A DNA stretch of 64,000 nt from a virus: positions 1 to 64,000 of the IMG/VR virus record IMGVR_UViG_3300044910_000908; one strand, written 5' to 3'. The position numbers and the translations under genes are program-made. The notes beneath the pieces are model-generated. The model did not search any database, was not told where the DNA came from, and saw nothing but the letters and a program-made list of their open reading frames with translations. Positions within the stretch are counted from its first letter, which is position 1, and each line of letters starts with the position of its first letter. Positions 16,378 to 24,341 of the stretch are shown here, one piece after another.

Positions 16378-16726
16378 CGTCTATAATCTCAATTTTAACA
16401 TCATGTAAAGTTTCAAAATAACCAATCCAAAAAGGAGATAATAATTCGTGTTCTTTACCAGTATCATCAATTAGTAATTTAATACCATCTATATCTGATT
16501 TAAAGTTTCCAAAATCATAAAAATGAATATAAAAATCTGGAAATTGTAAATCTTTCAATTTACAATAAGAATGTCTTTCCTGATAAATTTTATAATGTTC
16601 TTTAATTCTTCGTTTATTTTCTTTAGCTATTTCATATGAAGACATTGGTATATCTAATAAATCATTAGCATCATGAGAACCAAAAGAATTGCCAGTTTTA
16701 TAATAAATTCTTATATCAAAATACAT
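16364..16726 (-). CDS. hypothetical protein, 120 aa
   Basis: A soluble protein rich in Tyr, His and Asp with an acidic end (IIDDDDY). It is placed between the 103-aa gene and the basic 82-aa gene in a tight row. No recognisable motif. Confidence 0.55.
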   Translation of the reverse strand: MYFDIRIYYKTGNSFGSHDANDLLDIPMSSYEIAKENKRRIKEHYKIYQERHSYCKLKDLQFPDFYIHFYDFGNFKSDIDGIKLLIDDTGKEHELLSPFWIGYFETLHDVKIEIIDDDDY

Positions 16727-16729
16727 AGT

Positions 16730-17041
16730 TTATTTTCTTAATTGATTTAAATCGCTTTGTAAATTTGGGTGATAATCAGAAACAACTTCATCTTCTTCTA
16801 TTAATCCTTTTGGCATCATTAAAGTTCCAAAAAGAAATAATTCTACAGCTTCTTCAGGACTATCAGCGTCAAACCCTGCAGCTTTTATATTTTTTAAGAA
16901 AGCTTTATTCCAAGCCATTTTAAATTCAACTTGACCATCTTTATCAATACCTTTAGAAATAAATCTTACCCAAGGTTTTTTAGATCGACGCATTGATAAT
17001 TCTGACAAATATTCAAATAATTTTCCCATTTTACATATCAC
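16730..17041 (-). CDS. hypothetical protein, 99-103 aa
   Basis: Two starts are possible, ATG 17041 and ATG 17029; the second gives MGKLFEYLSELSMRRSK and has GGGTGATATG upstream, so it may be the real one. The body is helical with an acidic segment (GLIEEDEVVSDY). It follows the clamp cluster and is unknown. Confidence 0.55.
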   Translation of the reverse strand: MICKMGKLFEYLSELSMRRSKKPWVRFISKGIDKDGQVEFKMAWNKAFLKNIKAAGFDADSPEEAVELFLFGTLMMPKGLIEEDEVVSDYHPNLQSDLNQLRK

Positions 17042-17375
17042 CCAATGTTTTTAAATTTTGAACATACATTTTTGCAAATGGTTGTAAATGTTCTTTAATC
17101 ATTGCTGCAAAAGGAAAAATCAATTCATCTGATAATTCACTACATAATGCTTCAATATTATTCATTCCATTTGCTAAATAATAACGAGCCATATCTTTAT
17201 CTATTATAGTTGTTCTAACTTTTCCAGCATATTTCATGTGTATAGATAAAATACGATCCTGTTCATTAAATTCTGTTTCAAATTCAGGTTTATATTTTTG
17301 CAAATCTGATTTTAATTGTTCATTAATTTCAAGTAAATTTTGAATATTAATATTAGCTCTTAAATCTTGTTCCAT
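17031..17375 (-). CDS. hypothetical protein, 114 aa
   Basis: An acidic helical protein (INEQLKSDLQKYK) starting after TAGGAGATTACCAA, just downstream of the terminator that follows the sliding clamp gene. T4 has the translational repressor RegA near here but I see no RegA similarity. Confidence 0.55.
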   Translation of the reverse strand: MEQDLRANINIQNLLEINEQLKSDLQKYKPEFETEFNEQDRILSIHMKYAGKVRTTIIDKDMARYYLANGMNNIEALCSELSDELIFPFAAMIKEHLQPFAKMYVQNLKTLGDM

Positions 17376-17401
17376 TTGGTAATCTCCTAATTAGTATAAA
17401 A

Positions 17402-17429
17402 GTTCAGGGATAGTTTATTATCCCTGAAC
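17402..17429 (-). terminator. terminator after the sliding clamp gene
   Basis: An 11-bp stem GTTCAGGGATA/TATCCCTGAAC followed by TTTTATAC on the minus strand, 19 bp after the gp45-type stop. A CATAAATA box overlaps its upstream side. Confidence 0.65.
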
Positions 17430-17447
17430 ATATTTATGTTTGTAAAA

Positions 17448-18164
17448 TTAGGCTGAAGTTTGAGAGAACATTCTGACTTCATGGCCTGATACAGAGATTA
17501 AAGCAGATGCATCACAGAATGTAATAATGACTTCTGAACCTGCTTCATTTAAAGCTGTTTTTAGCAATGGAGCAAATGTATCTAATGGAAGATAAGATGA
17601 AGATGAAGATGCATCTGAACTTAATTCTTCATAAGGAGTTGTTAATGAAGTGCTGAATACATCTTGATTGTTATCAGTAAATTCAACTACAACTTCATTC
17701 TTTTTCTTAAATAGGAAAGCAACATTTTCAGCACCCATTGCTTTACCACCATTTAATAACATTAAAGCTTGTTCTTTACCAATAGTTACAGAACGAACTG
17801 GAGCATCATCAACATTTTTAGGATATTTAATTCGAGTTGGTGAAGTAGCTCTATATTGAACTGATGCATTAGAACCTTTGATATTTAGCATTGTAGCTTC
17901 ATTTTTAGCATTAACATCAATATCAATAGATACATCAGAACCAAATAGTGCTAATCTAGATTTTAGCATTTTCAATCTTGTTAAACCTAATTTAGCATCT
18001 GTATCTAATTCTGGTAAATTTTTATCACTTAAAATTAGACAAGTATTATTTGTATTAATACCACTGACTTTACCATCAGCAATAACAATAGCATCAATAC
18101 CCACTAATTCGCAAACATCTAAAATAGTTTTCAACGCAGTAATATCAGTTGCACTTAATTTCAT
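17448..18164 (-). CDS. 45: sliding clamp (gp45-like)
   Basis: The 238-aa protein matches the T4 processivity clamp in length (228 aa) and in plan: MKLSATDITALKTI start, VIADGKVSGINTNN, a central FGSDVSIDIDV, PVRSVTIGKEQALMLLN and a C-terminal EVIITFCDASALISVSGHEV. The trimeric ring tethers the polymerase and, in T4, late transcription factors. It is expressed from a region with an extended -10 (TGTGATATAAT) at 18197-18202 and is followed by a terminator, so it can be made in excess over the polymerase. Identification rests on context and overall pattern. Confidence 0.88.
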   Translation of the reverse strand: MKLSATDITALKTILDVCELVGIDAIVIADGKVSGINTNNTCLILSDKNLPELDTDAKLGLTRLKMLKSRLALFGSDVSIDIDVNAKNEATMLNIKGSNASVQYRATSPTRIKYPKNVDDAPVRSVTIGKEQALMLLNGGKAMGAENVAFLFKKKNEVVVEFTDNNQDVFSTSLTTPYEELSSDASSSSSYLPLDTFAPLLKTALNEAGSEVIITFCDASALISVSGHEVRMFSQTSA

Positions 18165-18212
18165 AATTTATATCTCCTTCGACTATTAAAAATAATATTA
18201 TATCACACTTTT

Positions 18213-19418
18213 TTAAAATTGAACAATAGAATTTACTCTAACTGTTTGAGGTGTAGGAACCTCTAATCCCATTGCTTCAAATACACCTAATAATTTTGCA
18301 TTAATCAATTTCTCCTCAGATACTTTCATATCTATTTCAAAATTCTCTAAAAACCATTGAGGAAATTTTGTTAAATCCGCAGGAAATGCAAGTGTTCTAA
18401 AACCAAATTCATTTTCCTTTAATTCAAATACTTTAACTTTATCACCATTCATTATTTTTGGATGAATACTATCTTTATATTCATCAATTAAAACATTATA
18501 ATTTACTGATGCTCTAATATGTCCAGGAACTGTCATCTTTCCTTTTCCATTCTTAGATTTCATTGGTTTACCATCTAATTCTGCAAAATAAGCTGAAGTA
18601 TATAATTCCAAATTATTAGCTGATTTAGATATTCCTAACAAAATTACTTCTGATGGTGAAATTTCTCCACTTGTAAATAATTCTTTTCGTTGTTCATTAA
18701 TATAAGTAGATACGTCAGGATAAGACATACCATCTAATATCCTATCAACAACATTCTTTAAAAACTTCTGAATGACTTTAGGTGTATCAGACTTCTTAAT
18801 TTCAGAACCCATAGCTTTCATTTTATTAGTTCTAAAACCTTCTAAATCTACAACTTTTGCCATATATTTTTTACGAGCTTGAAATAATGCTCGTTCAGCA
18901 ACAATCTCTCTTCCACAAACAATTAATTTATCATATCCTGGTTGACAACAAAATGCATCAATCATGAATTGAGGAAAACTTTCATTTATACCATCAGCAA
19001 CAGCATCAGCAATTAATACAGCTTCTTCAATATCATTTGCACCAGTAGCAAAATAGGCCGAATCGGTGTCAGAATAGATAATTGTATGATTGTTAGCATT
19101 GTAAATATTTTGTACAACTTTTTTATCTAAATTAAAACTCTTAACTAAATTGGCTTCTTCTCCTGATATTAAATATGCAGCAGTATTTGCCATATGAGAA
19201 GTAATAGCTCTACCTGTAAAAGTAACAGAAGCCCCAATCATCTCATCAACGCCCCATCGAAAACCTTTTGCTAGTAAAGCTCCATAAGCTGAATTTAAAG
19301 AAATCTTTTTTGTAAGTTGTAATAAATCATAATGTTCTACTTGATGTTTAGCTTCTTTAATTTGTTCAGCAATTTCAGGTGTATAAAATTTTCCATCTAT
19401 TTCAATTAATTTTGACAT
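18213..19418 (-). CDS. 43: DNA polymerase gp43, C-terminal part (split gene)
   Basis: This 401-aa protein covers only the end of a family B polymerase. It has motif B, KKISLNSAYGALLAKGF (near residue 36), motif C, TIIYSDTDSAYFA (near 113), the KKYMAKVVD block and the thumb. The exonuclease domain and palm motif A are missing and are not elsewhere in the window. It has its own promoter (19446-19474), start and ribosome binding site, so the gene is truly split rather than truncated by the window. Split gp43 is known in some Aeromonas T4-type phages. The C-terminus VNSIVQF is the likely clamp-binding peptide. Confidence 0.9.
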   Translation of the reverse strand: MSKLIEIDGKFYTPEIAEQIKEAKHQVEHYDLLQLTKKISLNSAYGALLAKGFRWGVDEMIGASVTFTGRAITSHMANTAAYLISGEEANLVKSFNLDKKVVQNIYNANNHTIIYSDTDSAYFATGANDIEEAVLIADAVADGINESFPQFMIDAFCCQPGYDKLIVCGREIVAERALFQARKKYMAKVVDLEGFRTNKMKAMGSEIKKSDTPKVIQKFLKNVVDRILDGMSYPDVSTYINEQRKELFTSGEISPSEVILLGISKSANNLELYTSAYFAELDGKPMKSKNGKGKMTVPGHIRASVNYNVLIDEYKDSIHPKIMNGDKVKVFELKENEFGFRTLAFPADLTKFPQWFLENFEIDMKVSEEKLINAKLLGVFEAMGLEVPTPQTVRVNSIVQF

Positions 19419-19445
19419 AATTCTCCCATATTTTAATATTATTCT

Positions 19446-19474
19446 ATTATATCATAATTTATTTGATTTGTAAA
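19446..19474 (-). promoter_or_regulatory. early-type sigma70 promoter for the gp43 C-terminal gene
   Basis: TTTACA (19469-19474), 17-bp spacer ending TGA, TATAAT (19446-19451) on the minus strand, 28 bp before ATG 19418. Confidence 0.6.
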
Positions 19475-19563
19475 TAATTACATGTCACAGAATTACTTCA
19501 TACAGTTCTAAACATATTCTCATCAATAATCTGGAATATGCATTTAAGTTCAAAGCGATTTTA

Positions 19564-20097
19564 TTAATCTCTAACAACAATAACGTCTGGAATAGTGTGA
19601 ACTAAATGATTAACAGCAACAAAATCAGTATCAACACCTGTTAAGTCATGGAGATATTTTAATGCTTTTAATAATTGTTCTTTACCATGTTCAGAGTTTA
19701 CAACAATTTCATAAATTTCTAATGGTTCAGCAACTTGATAATTATATTTTTTTGAATATCGTTTTAATCCACTAGGATATTTAATTCCTTCAAACAGTAA
19801 TGTTTCAGCCCAACGAGGATACTGTTCTTCATCTAAAATAACCTGCAAAACTTGAGAAATAACATTACTATGTGTAATTTCTTTATCAAAAAAAGTATAA
19901 TTACTTTTTGATATTTGTATTGCTAAATCATGCAAAGCAAGATTATTGCCTAATTGTTTATCATATGTTTTTTCTTTTGGAGAACAGTATGAAACGCCAA
20001 AAAATAAATTACCATTTATGATTTGAGAAGCAATAGTTATTACACCATTTTTTTCAGCTTGCCGATGTCCCAATCTTGAAATTTTTACGTTACCCAT
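19564..20097 (-). CDS. conserved hypothetical protein, 177 aa
   Basis: The N-terminal half contains NLFFGVSYCSPKEKTY and LGNNLALHDLAI, a pattern I associate with uncharacterised phage proteins. The C-terminal half is mixed alpha/beta and ends IPDVIVVRD. It lies alone between a 58/167-aa pair and the polymerase fragment. The 145 bases downstream hold the gp43 promoter. Function unknown. Confidence 0.55.
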   Translation of the reverse strand: MGNVKISRLGHRQAEKNGVITIASQIINGNLFFGVSYCSPKEKTYDKQLGNNLALHDLAIQISKSNYTFFDKEITHSNVISQVLQVILDEEQYPRWAETLLFEGIKYPSGLKRYSKKYNYQVAEPLEIYEIVVNSEHGKEQLLKALKYLHDLTGVDTDFVAVNHLVHTIPDVIVVRD

Positions 20098-20116
20098 TTT
20101 ATATTTCCTCTGTTTA

Positions 20117-20620
20117 TTAATTATCTAATATTGTATCACTGCTATGTTTACAACCTTCATAATAACCATTGCAATAATTTTCTCGTTGTATATCTTTTAT
20201 TAATTGTTTTAATTCTTTTACACAATCAGTTGAATTACTAATTTTAACATTATTATCATATAAAAATTGAATAATTTCTGCATGTGTAACAACTTTATAT
20301 TCTGGTTGCGTCAATATTAAAGAAAAATCACATCCTTGCCCACCCAATCCAGCGTATTCAATCGTTACTTCATTATCAAATATATTAAGAATATCACTGA
20401 AGAATTGATTTGCATTTTGTTCATCTAAACAACATTTTTGAACAGCAATTTCAAATGAAAATCCACTTTCCATTAAATGTAAAGTATGATAAATGCAACA
20501 AAATTTTAAAAATACTGTAGCATCATCCCAAAATTCTTTCCAAGCATCCCAATCTTCTTCTGTAATATTAGGGTCAAATGTTAATGAATATTTTAAAGGA
20601 GTATTAATTAATAATTTCAT
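20117..20620 (-). CDS. hypothetical cysteine-rich protein, 167 aa
   Basis: A protein with eight cysteines (FLKFCCIYH, KCCLDEQ, YCNGYYEGCKH) but no clear zinc motif spacing. The start overlaps the stop of the 58-aa gene (ATGA). No signal peptide is seen, so the cysteines are probably reduced or metal-bound. Family unknown. Confidence 0.55.
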   Translation of the reverse strand: MKLLINTPLKYSLTFDPNITEEDWDAWKEFWDDATVFLKFCCIYHTLHLMESGFSFEIAVQKCCLDEQNANQFFSDILNIFDNEVTIEYAGLGGQGCDFSLILTQPEYKVVTHAEIIQFLYDNNVKISNSTDCVKELKQLIKDIQRENYCNGYYEGCKHSSDTILDN

Positions 20621-20793
20621 CTATTTTTTAATCTTGTTAATACATCAACATTATTATTCATAATTATAGTTAACAAATCAATACACAATTCTTCATATTC
20701 TTCTTTTTCAGAAGAAGAAATAATTTTATTATCAATTTTTTGACGAAGTTCAATATACCTGTCGACTTGTTCTTTTTGAATATTATTAATCAT
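20617..20793 (-). CDS. small helical protein, 58 aa
   Basis: ATG at 20793 follows AAGGAACCCAATAAC and the stop overlaps the next start. The product, starting MINNIQKEQVDRYIEL, is a charged amphipathic helix. Function unknown. Confidence 0.5.
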   Translation of the reverse strand: MINNIQKEQVDRYIELRQKIDNKIISSSEKEEYEELCIDLLTIIMNNNVDVLTRLKNR

Positions 20794-20820
20794 GTTATTG
20801 GGTTCCTTTATAAGAAAGAT

Positions 20821-20847
20821 TAGGACTATTATAACATAATAGTCCTA
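20821..20847 (-). terminator. terminator after the vWA gene
   Basis: A 12-bp perfect stem TAGGACTATTAT/ATAATAGTCCTA lies 20 bp after the vWA stop codon, followed on the minus strand by ATCTTTCTTAT. Confidence 0.65.
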
Positions 20848-20866
20848 AAATTGAAACAATTATTTT

Positions 20867-21916
20867 TTAGAAATTTTCCCAATAGATAACATCTGTTCCT
20901 ACTGGTAGAATTCTATTAACACTGGTAGATTGAACAAAAACTTTGAAATTAGAATGGTCACCAGGTCTAACTCGAACATCAGAATATTTAGGTAATCCAA
21001 TCATATCTCTAGCAACATCACCAGAATAAACATGTTTAGATGTTTTATCTTGAATAAGAATTAATTTATTTGCTTGGATTTTATTTTCTTTTTTAACTAA
21101 TTCATAAAATGAAGCTCCACGTTTCATAGAACGGCCCAATTTATGTTCTACAAAGTCTTTAATTGCGTGACCTTCTGCAGCAGTTTGAACTGTCCATTGT
21201 AGAATTTCTGAAGAAATATCAGTTAATACAGATTTAACTTCTGTAAGTGATACTTTATCAAGTGAAGTATAAAATGAAGAAGTTGAAGTTGCACCAGTTG
21301 CACGACTTCTGAAATAACCACCAATTGCTTGAGTTGTTACTTGAGAAGCTTGGTCAAGACCTTTAGTTGTTTGTTCCCATTCCTGAATATTGCCTTCAAA
21401 AATATCTAATGTTTTAGCTAATTTTTTACCATATCCTTTAGGAACTCGAAATACAAATGACCATCGATCTGTTGCGTGTAATTGTTTGATTTTACTAGCT
21501 AAAGTTATTGCATTCCATTTAATTGAAGCATTTTCTTCACCATCTGTAATAATCATCAGAAGAAATGATGTATTGATATCAGATGCTTCAGGTAATGCTT
21601 CAAACATTTCAATCAATTCACCAACGCTATCATAAAGTGGTGTTCCTCTACCATTAGCTTCATAGTTGCTTTCTGGAATTGGTTTTAAAACAGTGACAGA
21701 TGAATTAATGATTTCTCGTTTAACAGTAGCTGACGCACCAGCACCACAATTAACAACTGATACAATAACATCTTGGTTATGTTCTATTGCATTTTGTTTA
21801 ATACTTGCTATATTGGTATTGTAATCTCTAGCTGCTGCTTTAGTGATACCTCTCATTGAGGCGCTATGGTCCAATGAAAAGCCGATGAAAGTTTTGATAT
21901 TAGGTTGATTTTCCAT
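20867..21916 (-). CDS. von Willebrand factor type A (vWA) domain protein
   Basis: I place the start at ATG 21916 behind TTGGAGAATTTT; a 12-codon upstream extension lacks this site. The 349-aa protein has an N-terminal vWA fold with the MIDAS motif DHSAS (near residue 18), GRGTPLYD (near 87) and IITDGEENAS (near 119), giving the metal site. The C-terminal third (SVLTDISSEI onward) is unknown. vWA proteins often work as adaptors for MoxR/CobS-type AAA+ ATPases, and such an ATPase is encoded at 45.5-48.2 kb. A partnership is inference. It has a promoter and a terminator, so it is transcribed alone. Confidence 0.85.
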   Translation of the reverse strand: MENQPNIKTFIGFSLDHSASMRGITKAAARDYNTNIASIKQNAIEHNQDVIVSVVNCGAGASATVKREIINSSVTVLKPIPESNYEANGRGTPLYDSVGELIEMFEALPEASDINTSFLLMIITDGEENASIKWNAITLASKIKQLHATDRWSFVFRVPKGYGKKLAKTLDIFEGNIQEWEQTTKGLDQASQVTTQAIGGYFRSRATGATSTSSFYTSLDKVSLTEVKSVLTDISSEILQWTVQTAAEGHAIKDFVEHKLGRSMKRGASFYELVKKENKIQANKLILIQDKTSKHVYSGDVARDMIGLPKYSDVRVRPGDHSNFKVFVQSTSVNRILPVGTDVIYWENF

Positions 21917-21953
21917 AAAATTCTCCAAAAAGTATAAAGTTATTTTTCTCATA

Positions 21954-21983
21954 AAATTAGAAGGTTTTTAATCCTTCTAATTT
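21954..21983 (-). terminator. hairpin between the 5'-nucleotidase and vWA genes
   Basis: AAATTAGAAGG pairs with CCTTCTAATTT around an 8-nt loop, 20 bp after the nucleotidase stop. It could end upstream transcripts, but it also lies in the leader of transcripts from the promoter at 21997-22024. An exact TATAAATA (21983-21990) abuts it. Confidence 0.5.
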
Positions 21984-21996
21984 ATTTATAAAAAAT

Positions 21997-22024
21997 ATTA
22001 TATCACATTTTTGAAGAATGTAAA
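21997..22024 (-). promoter_or_regulatory. early-type promoter for the vWA gene
   Basis: TTTACA (22019-22024), 16-bp spacer ending TGA, TATAAT (21997-22002), inside the end of the nucleotidase gene on the minus strand. Confidence 0.55.
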
Positions 22025-22503
22025 TAATTTAAAATATCAAATTTAATTTTTGTCATTTCCCAATCACCTGTATGTAAAATACCATTTCCACCCGCTTTAT
22101 CCCATTCTTTAATATTCGTTTCTGCATCATCAATTAAAATATCACCTTTTGTATTAATCCAATGCTTTTTATTTCTTCCGCCTAATACAGTATGAACTTG
22201 AATATCAAAAGATAAATTTAATTTAACCCATTCTTTTTTATCATCTACTGCAGATAATAATTGTTGAGTTGGCAATGGAATAGCTGTTAAAACAAAAATA
22301 TCATATTCATTTTTAAAAGACCAAATATAATCAAAGAATTCTTTAGCTCCAGGTAATACATCTAAATGCAAAAATAAATTAGGAACTAATTCTAAACTAC
22401 TCCAAGAAGTATGCGGAGAATAAGGTTGTCCAGTATGTTCTTTTACAAATTTATGGAAATCAGCAAAACATCCATCAAGATCTAATGCAATTCTTCGTTT
22501 CAT
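22003..22503 (-). CDS. HAD-family 5'(3')-deoxyribonucleotidase
   Basis: The 166-aa protein starts RRIALDLDGCFADFH, the HAD nucleophile motif with two aspartates, and has VLTAIPLP (motif II threonine) and ILIDDAETNIKEWDKAGG (motif IV). This matches the NT5C-like deoxyribonucleotidase family, which removes phosphate from dNMPs and is often used by phages to adjust or clear nucleotide pools. It lies in the nucleotide-metabolism region near nrdA/nrdB and overlaps the 67-aa gene by 4 bp. Confidence 0.8.
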   Translation of the reverse strand: MKRRIALDLDGCFADFHKFVKEHTGQPYSPHTSWSSLELVPNLFLHLDVLPGAKEFFDYIWSFKNEYDIFVLTAIPLPTQQLLSAVDDKKEWVKLNLSFDIQVHTVLGGRNKKHWINTKGDILIDDAETNIKEWDKAGGNGILHTGDWEMTKIKFDILNYLHSSKM

Positions 22504-22703
22504 TTCATTTGTTCCTCTAATTTTTTATTAATTTCAGCAGCATATTCATGATAATCTGAGTATGGCAAATAATATTCTATTACTTTTAAAAATGCAGGAA
22601 TATATTCTAAATCTTTATCAGCATCTCCTTTATATAAAGACAATTGTGTTTTAATATCTTTTTTTAAATTTTCAACTATAACACCATCAATATAATTCAT
22701 CAT
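22500..22703 (-). CDS. hypothetical protein, 67 aa
   Basis: A helical acidic protein starting MMNYIDGVIVENLKK after AATAGGAGAATTT, overlapping the nucleotidase start by 4 bp. Unknown function; co-transcribed with nrdB and the nucleotidase. Confidence 0.5.
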   Translation of the reverse strand: MMNYIDGVIVENLKKDIKTQLSLYKGDADKDLEYIPAFLKVIEYYLPYSDYHEYAAEINKKLEEQMK

Positions 22704-22717
22704 AAATTCTCCTATTA

Positions 22718-23257
22718 TTAAGATAATAATCCATTAAGAGAAACACAACCATTTGGCAATACATAAGTATTTGATTGTGTTACTATTTCCCATGTTTGGT
22801 GCAAAGGTTTTATTACTTCTATTTTATCAACTTTTAAATAACTTTGTATAGTTTGAATAATTTCTTCTTGATTATTTCTGATATGAGTTAAATGAACTAT
22901 TTCATCACCTTCAGAAAGATTTCTAATTTTAATGAAATCATCTTCTCTTGAGGGATAATGTGCAAGTAGTTTATGGTCTCCAGTGAAACCATATTCGGAA
23001 TCGTCTTCAAATACAACTTTATAGATAGTAGTTAAACCATTATAAAAAACATGTTCAACTAATTCATCACCATCTTCTCCAATTACATAAATTGGTTGAG
23101 GTAATTCATAAATGCGTTTAGATAATTCTGAAAATTGACAATTTTGAAATTCAAAATTTAATTCTCTAAATAATTGAACAATACTAATAGCTCTACTATC
23201 AGCCAAATTTAATTTATTACAACAATCATATAAAGCACTTGTTCCACTAGCTTGCAT
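22718..23257 (-). CDS. Hint (hedgehog/intein)-like protein
   Basis: The 179-aa protein has intein-type blocks without an extein or endonuclease: YKVVFEDDSEYGFTGDHKLLA (near 86-106, block B with the TxxH-like GDH), IRNLSEGDEIVH (near 118) and a C-terminal WEIVTQSNTYVLPNGC-VSLN (block F/G). The N-terminal region has CC at residues 12-13 that could be the block A nucleophile. It follows nrdB by 16 bp. It could be a domesticated or split intein-derived protein, or a Hint-type autoprocessing protein. Splicing is uncertain because the final residues do not fit HN-[CST]. Confidence 0.6.
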   Translation of the reverse strand: MQASGTSALYDCCNKLNLADSRAISIVQLFRELNFEFQNCQFSELSKRIYELPQPIYVIGEDGDELVEHVFYNGLTTIYKVVFEDDSEYGFTGDHKLLAHYPSREDDFIKIRNLSEGDEIVHLTHIRNNQEEIIQTIQSYLKVDKIEVIKPLHQTWEIVTQSNTYVLPNGCVSLNGLLS

Positions 23258-23273
23258 AAGTATCCTCTAGTTA

Positions 23274-24323
23274 TTAAAGAAATTTGGAAAAATCAATATC
23301 AGAAATGTCATTTACAATTGAATTAGATAGATAACTACTAATTTCAGTTTCTTGAGGAGCAACTTGAACATTACTAGAATTAAAATGTTTTTCAATCCAT
23401 GGTAATGGATGACTAATTTTTGCATTTTCAGAAGATAAACCGAGAGTTTTTAATTGTTTTGGTAATAGATAACCATCAATATAAGAAGTCAAAATTTCCT
23501 CATTTAAACCAATAATAGAACCATCTTTAAATAAATGTTGTGCCCAAATAATTTCTTGTTCAGCAGCGGATTTGAAAATATTTTTAGCTTTTTCTCTATT
23601 ATCTCCTATAATTTGAATAAATTCTGGGTCATCTTTAGGAAGTAATTTCAATGTATGCTGAACAAATGCTAAATGTTGAATTTCATCTCTAGCGATTAAT
23701 TTTACAATTTTTCCAGAACCTTCTACTTTAGCTCTTTCAACGAATGAAAATGTTGATGCAAATGACACATAAAAACGAATTGCTTCTAATGCATTAGCCG
23801 CTATTAATGCTAGATATAAATTTTCCTTATTAGGATTATTCACCATTTGATCATAGACTTTCGTGACATCATTTGCACAATCAGCTATTTCTTTTATATT
23901 AGGCATGTCATCTATAACAACTTTAGGGTCATTATAAATTGCTCTCAAAATATAAGTATAAGACATTGAATGAATACTTTCCATGAAAGACCACGTTAAT
24001 AAACAATTTTCCATGGATGGATCTGTACAATGTGGCAAAAATACTAACGCTGGAGCTCTTCCTTGAATGCTATCTAACAAAATCTGTCTTTTTAGATTTT
24101 CAGTAAAAACAAATTGTTCAACATCAGTTAATGAATTAAATGATCTTTTTTCTTGGCTCATATCTATTTCATTTGGGCGCCAGAAAAAACTTTGCATTTT
24201 TTCATTTAATTTATCTAAAATTTCATATCTTGTAATCTCATATCGAGAAATACCATGACCACATTCTCCAAAAAATAATTTATCTGGATGAACTGACATT
24301 GTAAAAACTGAATTATTTGGCAT
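23274..24323 (-). CDS. nrdB: ribonucleotide reductase class Ia small subunit
   Basis: The 349-aa protein is NrdB-like: FWRPNEIDMSQEKRSFN near residue 42, metal ligands in ESIHSMSYTYI (near 115) and RDEIQHLAFVQH (near 207), and the C-terminal IDFSKFL tail that docks on NrdA. It houses the diiron-tyrosyl radical used to reduce ribonucleotides. It is 18 bp after nrdA and followed by the Hint-like gene. A start behind AAGGAGAAAATAAT is clear. Confidence 0.93.
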   Translation of the reverse strand: MPNNSVFTMSVHPDKLFFGECGHGISRYEITRYEILDKLNEKMQSFFWRPNEIDMSQEKRSFNSLTDVEQFVFTENLKRQILLDSIQGRAPALVFLPHCTDPSMENCLLTWSFMESIHSMSYTYILRAIYNDPKVVIDDMPNIKEIADCANDVTKVYDQMVNNPNKENLYLALIAANALEAIRFYVSFASTFSFVERAKVEGSGKIVKLIARDEIQHLAFVQHTLKLLPKDDPEFIQIIGDNREKAKNIFKSAAEQEIIWAQHLFKDGSIIGLNEEILTSYIDGYLLPKQLKTLGLSSENAKISHPLPWIEKHFNSSNVQVAPQETEISSYLSNSIVNDISDIDFSKFL

Positions 24324-24341
24324 ATTATTTTCTCCTTATTA

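Noticed and set aside
17031-17375. RegA translational repressor near the clamp genes
   Set aside because: Gene order suggested it, but neither this product nor its neighbours shows RegA-like sequence.
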